64,000 bases of DNA from G942493375 sp942493375 (lineage in GTDB: Bacteria > Armatimonadota > UBA5829), in contig OW818698.1 in the NCBI GenBank assembly GCA_942493375.1, positions 7,192,001 through 7,256,000 on the forward strand, written 5' to 3'. The notes beneath the pieces are model-generated. The model saw only the letters and a list, made by a program, of their open reading frames with translations. It was not told the DNA's origin and did no database searches. Positions 53,634 to 61,527 of the stretch are shown piece by piece; position 1 is the first letter of the stretch, and every line of letters begins with the position of its first letter. The translations under genes were made by a program, and so were the position numbers.

Positions 53634-56204
53634 TTGAATAGTAAAACAACCGCAATGTTATTATTTGCGTTGATCTTCGTTCTTTGTGTCGCAGCATATG
53701 GAAGTGAAAAAATATCAGGCGATCTTGTGATCCCGCAGCCACCGAGCTATCCCATAGACTCCACAGTTGCAACAACACTTGACTGGACAATACTCCCAGT
53801 TCCGGTGCCTTCATCATCGCCTGGGCTTTTTCCGTATGAATTGTCTAAATACGCACAGTTTGGATATGGCTTGTGGGAGTTTGGCGCTGGGATTGATCGG
53901 GAAAAAAGACTAGACCTGATGCCGTCTACATACACTGGCGCATCAGTTACAAAAGCAGCAAATTTACTACGCTTCTTTACAATGAGTGACATTCATCTCA
54001 CCGATAAAGAATCTCCGGCACAGGCCATATATTTTGGCTACAAAGGTGGTAGTTCCTGGCAATACTCAGGGGCTATGCTCTATACAACTCAAATCTTTGA
54101 TGCAGCTATCCAGACAGTGGACGCCCTTAACAATGATACCCCGTTTGATTTCGGAATGTTCCTGGGTGATGCTATCAACAATAACCAATACAATGAACTG
54201 CGCTGGTATATCGATGTATTAGATGGCAAGATCGTAAACCCGGACTCAGGAGCCAAAGATGATCCTATTCCTGGACCTCTTAACGACTACCAGGACGTAT
54301 ACAAAGCTGCCGGTCTGGAAAAATCGATCCCTTGGTATCAAGCACTTGGCAATCACGATCATTTCTGGTTAGGCTCAAGACATGCAAATGAATACCTCCT
54401 GCAAACTTATACGGGTGAATATATTCTGAACTTGGGTTCCAAAAACAATTCTCCCAATGGACTGGACAGCCGTGGTTTTTATATGGGTTCAATTGATGGA
54501 CGGACACCATATGGGGATGTAATAGGTGCAGGGCCTGAATCAGACTTCTCATCTCCTCCAAAGATCCTGGCAGCTGACCAGAACCGGCATGCACTTTCAA
54601 GAGAAGAGTGGATGAATGAGTTCTTCAATACCACTTCCAGTCCTGTTGGGCATGGGTTCAATCAAGCCGATGCAGACAGAGGTTTTGCCTGTTACTCCTT
54701 TGAGCCAAAGGCCAATCTTCCGCTCAAGGTTATTGTACTTGATGATACCCAGCCCGATGATGATAATAATACTGATCATTCTGCAGGTTATGTTGACCAG
54801 GAACGTTATGATTGGCTGGTAGATGAACTCGATAAAGGGCAGGCTGAAGGCAAGCTCATGATTATTGCTGCTCATGTGCCAATTGGCGTCACAGTAGGAC
54901 ATTACCCAAGCATCTGGCACCCGACATCTGCAGTTACTGAGAAGAATATTCTTACCAAGCTCCACACATACCCGAATCTAATACTCTGGATATCGGGACA
55001 TACACACAGGAATGTAGTAACTGCTCAAAAATCCCCAGACGCCAGTCATCCGGAACTAGGGTTCTGGGTTGTAGAAACTGCATCGATGCATGACTTCCCT
55101 CAGCAGTTCCGCACATTCGATATCGTCCGCAATAGTGATAATACTATATCTATCTTTGCAACTGATGTTGATCCGGCAGTAAGAGCAGGTTCACCGGCAG
55201 CGATATCGCGTTCATATACTATCGCCTCAAAGCAGTTGTTTAACTATGCGACAAATCCGGCACCCACTGGCGCCTATAACGTAGAACTTGTCAAACAGTT
55301 GAGTTCGGAAATGTCTGATGCGATAGCTCCAATTATTCAGATTACAATCCCGACCACTGCTGCTACTATAGCCAGAAATTGCTCAACTTTGAATTTATCA
55401 GGCACTGCGTCTGATAACAAAGGCGTGGTTTCTGTCTCTTGGCTTAATAATAAGAATGGAAATACTGGCGACTGTGATATTGATGGCACAATATGGTCTG
55501 TCGAGAAAGTCAACCTTGCCATTGGTGACAATCCGTTAATTTTTACCGCCGCTGATGCTGCAGGCAATACTGCTACAACAACAATTACAGTTACATACAT
55601 AAATACAGTACCCGGAACTTCCTGGAAAGGACTGACAATGCTATCTCTTCCGATAATACCTGATCAGACAGATCCTAAGTTTGCCACACGTTTTTATGGA
55701 AACGGCTGGTGTTCATTTATAACAGATTTGAATAAATACTCAGTATATCCTGATTCACGATGCTGGCTTCTTCCTGCTGAAAAAACTCCTGGCCGGGGAT
55801 TCTGGGCCCGTTTCCAGTCCACAACCATTCCTTATGGCTCCATTCCGAATCAAAACCAATCAACCAGGATTCATTTACAGCCAGGATGGAATTTAATCGG
55901 CAACCCATTCATAACCGCAGTGAAATGGGATATAGAATTGATCACTGTCCAGCGGTCAGGAACTCAAGCGATTACCTTGAAGAACGCAAAGGATATGGTT
56001 TGCAGTTACGCCTGGGGCTGGAAACAGAATGTGCTTGATCCGAATAGCGGTTCATATGATTTAGTATATGACGAAACCCTTATGCCTGACGCTACCAGTA
56101 GTCTCATGCCATGGCAGGGATACTGGATCAAGGCTATGGAAGAATGTGAGTTGATACTTCCCACACCAAGCACTCTCGGCATTCAAAATGCGCGAAGCAA
56201 ATAG
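53634..56204 (+). CDS. Exported RPA4764-type metallophosphoesterase, array copy 2
   Basis: This protein of about 856 residues has the same architecture: signal peptide ('MLLFALIFVLCVAAYG'), 'SYPIDSTVATT', metal motifs in SDIHLTD, GDAINN, GNHDHF, AAHVPI and GHTHRN, then the Ig-like and 'GWNLIGNPF' domains. I prefer TTG 53634 because it gives the same signal-peptide length as the paralogs and has GAGAG upstream; ATG 53571, which overlaps the stop of copy 1, would add 21 residues before the signal. Its last 900 bases are almost identical in DNA to those of copy 3, while its catalytic half differs by about a quarter. It ends 'TPSTLGIQNARSK'. Confidence 0.83.
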   Translation: MNSKTTAMLLFALIFVLCVAAYGSEKISGDLVIPQPPSYPIDSTVATTLDWTILPVPVPSSSPGLFPYELSKYAQFGYGLWEFGAGIDREKRLDLMPSTYTGASVTKAANLLRFFTMSDIHLTDKESPAQAIYFGYKGGSSWQYSGAMLYTTQIFDAAIQTVDALNNDTPFDFGMFLGDAINNNQYNELRWYIDVLDGKIVNPDSGAKDDPIPGPLNDYQDVYKAAGLEKSIPWYQALGNHDHFWLGSRHANEYLLQTYTGEYILNLGSKNNSPNGLDSRGFYMGSIDGRTPYGDVIGAGPESDFSSPPKILAADQNRHALSREEWMNEFFNTTSSPVGHGFNQADADRGFACYSFEPKANLPLKVIVLDDTQPDDDNNTDHSAGYVDQERYDWLVDELDKGQAEGKLMIIAAHVPIGVTVGHYPSIWHPTSAVTEKNILTKLHTYPNLILWISGHTHRNVVTAQKSPDASHPELGFWVVETASMHDFPQQFRTFDIVRNSDNTISIFATDVDPAVRAGSPAAISRSYTIASKQLFNYATNPAPTGAYNVELVKQLSSEMSDAIAPIIQITIPTTAATIARNCSTLNLSGTASDNKGVVSVSWLNNKNGNTGDCDIDGTIWSVEKVNLAIGDNPLIFTAADAAGNTATTTITVTYINTVPGTSWKGLTMLSLPIIPDQTDPKFATRFYGNGWCSFITDLNKYSVYPDSRCWLLPAEKTPGRGFWARFQSTTIPYGSIPNQNQSTRIHLQPGWNLIGNPFITAVKWDIELITVQRSGTQAITLKNAKDMVCSYAWGWKQNVLDPNSGSYDLVYDETLMPDATSSLMPWQGYWIKAMEECELILPTPSTLGIQNARSK

Positions 56205-56254
56205 GGATATAACAGATTCCAATGCAAAATGATATAAATCGAGGAAGATGAAAA

Positions 56255-58852
56255 ATGATTATAAAAGCAGCTATCCTAATTACTACACTGGTTTTGTTTT
56301 TTACTGTTAATACATATGCTGGCGAAATGCGGACAGGCGATATGGGATTATCGCAACCACCCAGCTATCCTATAGATTCAACGGTGGTTACAACACAGGA
56401 TTGGACTATCGTACCAGTTGATGTACCTTCAACATCGCCCTGCCTTTTTCCGTATGAGCTTTCCAAATATGCTCAGTTTGGCTATGGAATCTGGCAGTTC
56501 GGCGCTGGGCTTGGTTATGAAAAGAGACTGGACCTGATGCCCGAAGGATATACCGGCTCATCGGCTACAAAGGCTGCAAGTCTTTTGCGTTTCTTTACAA
56601 TGAGCGATACCCATATTATCGACAAGGAATCTCCCACGCTTGCATTATATTTTGGTTATAAAGGTGGAAGCGACTCAAGTTATTCAGGAGTTATGCTCTA
56701 TACAACCTATGTTCTTGATGCTGCTGTCCAGACAGTAAACGCCCTTAATAATGTAAACCCGTTCGATTTCGGTATCTACCTGGGTGACGCTTGCCACAAC
56801 ACTCAGTATAACGAATTAAGGTGGTATATAGACATCATCGACGGTAAGGAAATAACTCCCGACTCTGGTGATAAGGATGATCCTATACCAGGACCACTTA
56901 ACGATTATCAGGACGAATACAAGGCAGCAGGGCTTGATAAGTCTATCCCCTGGTATCAGACAATGGGTAACCATGATCATTTTTGGATTGGTTCAAAACC
57001 TGTGAATGATTACATAAGGCTGTTCTATACGGGTGAATACATACTAAATCTAGGTGGTAGGAACAACAATCCTCTGGGGCCTGATAATCATGGTTTCTAT
57101 GTTGGAGCCATTGACGGACGCACACCATACGGTAACATTTATAATATGGGACCTGAATCGGAATTTTCTTCTCCTCCAAAGATACTCGCGGCGGATCCGA
57201 ATCGCCGTTCACTTACAAGAGATGAGTGGATGAATGAGTTTTTTAATACCAGTTCAAGTCCAATCGGGCATGGATTTGATAGATCCGATGCAGCAAGAGG
57301 ATTTGCCTGCTATTCATTCGAACCGAAGGCAAGTTTACCGATCAAGGTCATAGTAGTGGATGATACCCAGCGAGACGATTACTCTAATGCAGGTAGTGCT
57401 GCTGGAGGTTGTCTTGATCAGGAGCGTTATGACTGGCTGGTAAATGAACTTGATAAGGGGCAAGCTGAAGGCAAGCTAATGATAATTGCTGCCCATATAC
57501 CAATAGGTGTAAATGTGCCGGGGTATTCATCCATTTGGAGTCCTACGTCTGCGGTATCTGAGGACAATATACTCGCAAAGCTTCACACATATCCTAATCT
57601 CATTATGTGGATGTCGGGACATGTCCACCGAAATCTAGTAACCCCTCAAAAATCACCTGATCCGGCCCATCCTGAACTTGGCTTCTGGGTAGTGGAGACT
57701 GCGTCATTAAGAGATTTTCCGCAGGAGTTCCGCACTTTCGATATTGTGCGCAACAGCGATAATACAGTTTCAATCATTGTAACAAATGTTGATCCGGCTG
57801 TGAAACCCGGAACACCTGCCGCTATATCTCGTTCGTACGCTATCGGGTCTCAACAGATATTTGATAATGAGATAGATCCGATGCCTTCCGGTTCATACAA
57901 TGCGGAACTCGTCAAACAATTAAGTCCGGAAATGTCTGATGCGATAGCTCCAACTATTCAGATTACAACTCCGACCACTGATGCAGCTATCGCCAGAAAT
58001 TGCTCAACTTTGAATTTATCAGGCACTGCGTCTGATAACAAAGGCGTGGTTTCTGTCTCCTGGCTTAATAATAAGAATGGAAATACTGGCGACTGTGATA
58101 TTGATGGCACAATATGGTCTGTCGAGAAAGTCAACCTTGCCATTGGTGACAATCCGTTAATTTTTACCGCCGCTGATGCTGCAGGCAATACTGCTACAAC
58201 AACAATTACAGTTACATACATAAATACAGTACCCGGAACTTCCTGGAAAGGACTGACAATGGTATCTCTTCCGATAATACCTGATCAGACAGATCCTAAG
58301 TTTGCCACACGTTTTTATGGAAACGGCTGGTGTTCATTTATAACAGATTTGAATAAATACTCAGTATATCCTGATTCACGATGCTGGCTTCTTCCTGCTG
58401 AAAAAACTCCTGGCCGGGGATTCTGGGCCCGTTTCCAGTCCACAACCATTCCTTATGGCTCCATTCCGAATCAAAACCAATCAACCAGGATTCCTTTACA
58501 GCCAGGATGGAATTTAATCGGCAACCCATTTGTAACCGCAGTGAAATGGGATATCGAATCGATAACTGTCCAGAGGTCAGGAACTCAAGCGATTACCCTG
58601 AAGAACGCAAAGGATGTGGTCTGCAGCTACGCCTGGGGCTGGAAGCAAAATGTACTTGATCCGAATAGCGGTTCATATGATTTGGTATATGATGAAACTC
58701 TTATGCCTGACGCTACCAGTAGTCTCATGCCATGGCAGGGATACTGGATCAAGGCTATGGAAGAATGTGAGTTGATACTTCCACACCAAGCACTCTCGGC
58801 ATTCAAAACGCGCGAAGCAAATAGGGATATAACAGATTCCAATGCAAAATGA
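56255..58852 (+). CDS. Exported RPA4764-type metallophosphoesterase, array copy 3
   Basis: This 865-residue protein has signal peptide 'AAILITTLVLFFTVNTYAG', metal motifs in SDTHIID, GDACHN, GNHDHF, AAHIPI and GHVHRN, an Ig-like domain and the 'GWNLIGNPF' domain. The first metal motif is DTH instead of DIH, which keeps both metal ligands. A one-base deletion near 58782, compared with copy 2, changes the last residues to 'PHQALSAFKTREANRDITDSNAK'. Its first 140 bases and the 50 bases before them are identical to those of copy 4. GAGGAAG lies upstream of ATG 56255. Confidence 0.85.
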   Translation: MIIKAAILITTLVLFFTVNTYAGEMRTGDMGLSQPPSYPIDSTVVTTQDWTIVPVDVPSTSPCLFPYELSKYAQFGYGIWQFGAGLGYEKRLDLMPEGYTGSSATKAASLLRFFTMSDTHIIDKESPTLALYFGYKGGSDSSYSGVMLYTTYVLDAAVQTVNALNNVNPFDFGIYLGDACHNTQYNELRWYIDIIDGKEITPDSGDKDDPIPGPLNDYQDEYKAAGLDKSIPWYQTMGNHDHFWIGSKPVNDYIRLFYTGEYILNLGGRNNNPLGPDNHGFYVGAIDGRTPYGNIYNMGPESEFSSPPKILAADPNRRSLTRDEWMNEFFNTSSSPIGHGFDRSDAARGFACYSFEPKASLPIKVIVVDDTQRDDYSNAGSAAGGCLDQERYDWLVNELDKGQAEGKLMIIAAHIPIGVNVPGYSSIWSPTSAVSEDNILAKLHTYPNLIMWMSGHVHRNLVTPQKSPDPAHPELGFWVVETASLRDFPQEFRTFDIVRNSDNTVSIIVTNVDPAVKPGTPAAISRSYAIGSQQIFDNEIDPMPSGSYNAELVKQLSPEMSDAIAPTIQITTPTTDAAIARNCSTLNLSGTASDNKGVVSVSWLNNKNGNTGDCDIDGTIWSVEKVNLAIGDNPLIFTAADAAGNTATTTITVTYINTVPGTSWKGLTMVSLPIIPDQTDPKFATRFYGNGWCSFITDLNKYSVYPDSRCWLLPAEKTPGRGFWARFQSTTIPYGSIPNQNQSTRIPLQPGWNLIGNPFVTAVKWDIESITVQRSGTQAITLKNAKDVVCSYAWGWKQNVLDPNSGSYDLVYDETLMPDATSSLMPWQGYWIKAMEECELILPHQALSAFKTREANRDITDSNAK

Positions 58853-58874
58853 TATAAATCGAGGAAGATGAAAA

Positions 58875-61424
58875 ATGATTATAAAAGCAGCTATCCTAAT
58901 TACTACACTGGTTTTGTTTTTTACTGTTAATACATATGCTGGCGAAATGCGGACAGGCGATATGGGATTATCGCAACCACCCAGCTATCCTATAGATTCA
59001 ACGGTGGTTACAACACTTGACAGGATTATCACACCTGTCGATGTACCTTCGACATCACCCAGTCTTTTTCCGTATGAGCTTTCTAAATATGCTCAGTTCG
59101 GTTATGGCATTTGGAAATTTGGTGATGGGTTCGGTTACGATAAACGACTCGACCTGATGCCGTCCACATATAGAGGCACAACAGCCAAAACCTCTGTTGA
59201 CCTATTACGTTTCTTTGCCATTACCGACATTCATATAACAGATGAAGAATCCCCCGCACAAGTGATTTATTATGGATATCGAGGCCTTCCAACTGATCTG
59301 ATAGGTACCTATTCAGGAACAATGTTGTATACAACGCAATTTCTCGATGCAACCATTCAAACAGTAAATGCCATTCATGAGGAAAAGCCATTTGACTTCG
59401 GTATCTCTCTTGGTGATGTTACGAACAGTAAAGAATACAACGAATTAAGATGGTATATCGATGTTCTTGACGGCCAGACAATTAACCCGGATTCTGGAGA
59501 CAAGGATGATCCGGTCGCCGGACCTCTTAACGATTATCAGGATATTTACAAAGCAGCAGGACTCGACAAATCAATTCCCTGGTATCAAGTTATTGGAAAT
59601 CACGACCAGTTATGGATGGGTGCGTGCGTCCCCAATCAATATATTCTGAATGCCTATACCGGAAAGGATATTTTGAATCTGGGAAGTGATGTTATCAGTT
59701 TTATCCGCAGTGGTCTTACCACCAGCGGTTACTACATGGGGTCAATCGATGGCAGGACGCCATATGGTGACGTTTTTGGTGCAGGACCCGTTGCAGACTA
59801 TCCGGATGGCAATCCCCAGGTGCTGGCAGCAGATCCAAACAGACGTCCAATTACCAGAACTGAGTGGATGGAGGAGTTCTTCAACACTTCTTCTCTCCCA
59901 GTAGGCCATGGTTTTTCACAGGTTAATATTGAAAATGACTTTGCCTGCTATAGTTTTGTGCCGAAATGGAATGTGTCAATTAAAGTCATAGTACTCGATG
60001 ATACTACCAGGTCTGGCATTGGAGGGTGGGGGTTCCTTGACCAGGAGCGCTATGATTGGCTTGTAAACGAGCTGAATAGCGGTCAGGCCGAAGGCAAACT
60101 CATGATCATTGCCTCACATATTCCTATAGGTGTAGAGCCAATAGGAGATGCCATCGGTTGGAGTCCATATTCTACTATATCCGAAAATACACTGATAGCT
60201 AAACTGCATACATACCCGAACTTCATCTTGTGGGTTGCAGGTCATCGCCATCGCAATATTGTCACCGCATTCAAATCACCTGATGATGCTCATCCTGAAC
60301 TCGGTTTCTGGCAGATTGAGACTTCATCGTTACGAGAATTCCCTCAACAATTCCGTACATTCGATATTACCCGGAACAGTGACAACACTGTTTCTGTATA
60401 TGCAACCAATGTCGATGCTGCCGTTAAGCCTGGGTCACTCGCTGCAATATCCAGGTCATATGCGGTTGCTGCTCAGGGATTTTTCAACAGTGAACTGGCC
60501 ACAACTCCTACTGGTGTCTACAATGTTGAACTAATCAAACAATTGAGCCCGAATTTGGCGGATACGATAGCTCCAACTCTCCAGATAGTAAACCCAACAA
60601 CCGCCGCAGCAATTACAAGAAACGCTCCGACTATAAATTTATCTGGAATCGCATCAGATAATAAGGCTGTCATTTCACTTATATGGGAGAACGCTGCAAA
60701 TGGAGATACCGGAGCTTGTGTCTACGATGGTACATCCTGGTCGGTCAAAAAGATCAGTTTGGATAGAGGTGAAAATCCGATTACAATCACTGCATCCGAT
60801 GCTGCAGGCAATACTTCAACAGATTCAATAACTGTGACATATATCAAAACTCTCCCGGGAACTGCATGGAAGGGATTAGCAATGGTCTCACTTCCAATAA
60901 TTCCCGACAAAACCGACCCAAAGCTGGAAGTAAATTTCTATGGTAACAGCTGGACATCGTTTATTCCAAGCCTGAATGAATACTCAGTTTACCCTGATTC
61001 TCGCTGCTGGCTTACTCCCGCAGAAAACACACCAGGCAGAGGGTTCTGGGCACGATTTCAATCAGCATCTCTCCCGTATGGCAACATACCGGATCAGTTC
61101 CAACCGGTTTCTATTCATTTACTCCCAGGATGGAATCTTATTGGAAATCCCTATATATCCGCTGTCAAATGGGATCTCAATGAAATTACCGTTCATGAAT
61201 CGGAACTTGGAACCGTGGCTTTGAAGAATGCCGAAGAAGTTGTTTGCAAATATGCCTGGGGTTGGGTGCAGAACACCTCCGATCCAACATCAGGATCATA
61301 CGATCTGGTGTATGATTCCACTCTTATATCCGGGGTCACCAGCAGTCTTCTTCCCTGGAATGGATATTGGATAAAAGCCATCAAGGAATGCGACTTAATC
61401 TTTCAAGCCCCTACCGCACATTAA
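58875..61424 (+). CDS. Exported RPA4764-type metallophosphoesterase, array copy 4
   Basis: This 849-residue protein has the same signal peptide as copy 3, then metal motifs in TDIHITD, GDVTNS, GNHDQL, ASHIPI and GHRHRN. The GNHD motif is followed by Gln-Leu rather than His-Phe, a change near the active site. The Ig-like part and the last domain ('SFIPSLNEYSVYPDSRCW', 'GWNLIGNPYISAVKWDLNEITVHES') resemble copy 1 more than copies 2 and 3. It is the last gene of the array; about 100 bases and a new promoter separate it from the caspase fusion gene. Confidence 0.85.
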   Translation: MIIKAAILITTLVLFFTVNTYAGEMRTGDMGLSQPPSYPIDSTVVTTLDRIITPVDVPSTSPSLFPYELSKYAQFGYGIWKFGDGFGYDKRLDLMPSTYRGTTAKTSVDLLRFFAITDIHITDEESPAQVIYYGYRGLPTDLIGTYSGTMLYTTQFLDATIQTVNAIHEEKPFDFGISLGDVTNSKEYNELRWYIDVLDGQTINPDSGDKDDPVAGPLNDYQDIYKAAGLDKSIPWYQVIGNHDQLWMGACVPNQYILNAYTGKDILNLGSDVISFIRSGLTTSGYYMGSIDGRTPYGDVFGAGPVADYPDGNPQVLAADPNRRPITRTEWMEEFFNTSSLPVGHGFSQVNIENDFACYSFVPKWNVSIKVIVLDDTTRSGIGGWGFLDQERYDWLVNELNSGQAEGKLMIIASHIPIGVEPIGDAIGWSPYSTISENTLIAKLHTYPNFILWVAGHRHRNIVTAFKSPDDAHPELGFWQIETSSLREFPQQFRTFDITRNSDNTVSVYATNVDAAVKPGSLAAISRSYAVAAQGFFNSELATTPTGVYNVELIKQLSPNLADTIAPTLQIVNPTTAAAITRNAPTINLSGIASDNKAVISLIWENAANGDTGACVYDGTSWSVKKISLDRGENPITITASDAAGNTSTDSITVTYIKTLPGTAWKGLAMVSLPIIPDKTDPKLEVNFYGNSWTSFIPSLNEYSVYPDSRCWLTPAENTPGRGFWARFQSASLPYGNIPDQFQPVSIHLLPGWNLIGNPYISAVKWDLNEITVHESELGTVALKNAEEVVCKYAWGWVQNTSDPTSGSYDLVYDSTLISGVTSSLLPWNGYWIKAIKECDLIFQAPTAH

Positions 61425-61478
61425 TACACACTGATTTAGTATTTTATGTTAGAAGTCCACAAATATCGCTGTTGCAAG

Positions 61479-61487
61479 TGCTATAAT
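61479..61487 (+). promoter_or_regulatory. Extended -10 promoter of the caspase-fusion gene
   Basis: TGCTATAAT is a perfect extended -10. Transcription would start near 61494 and the leader to ATG 61528 would be about 34 bases. The -35 region is weak. This makes the gene independent of the phosphoesterase array upstream. Confidence 0.6.
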
Positions 61488-61527
61488 CATATAGTGTCTC
61501 GAAATTATTGATTTGGTAGGTGTCTGT

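Noticed and set aside
55337..55600. Antisense open frames inside the phosphoesterase genes, repeated at 57958-58221
   Set aside because: They repeat only because the sense DNA is duplicated; they lack ribosome sites and follow the codon pattern of the sense gene.
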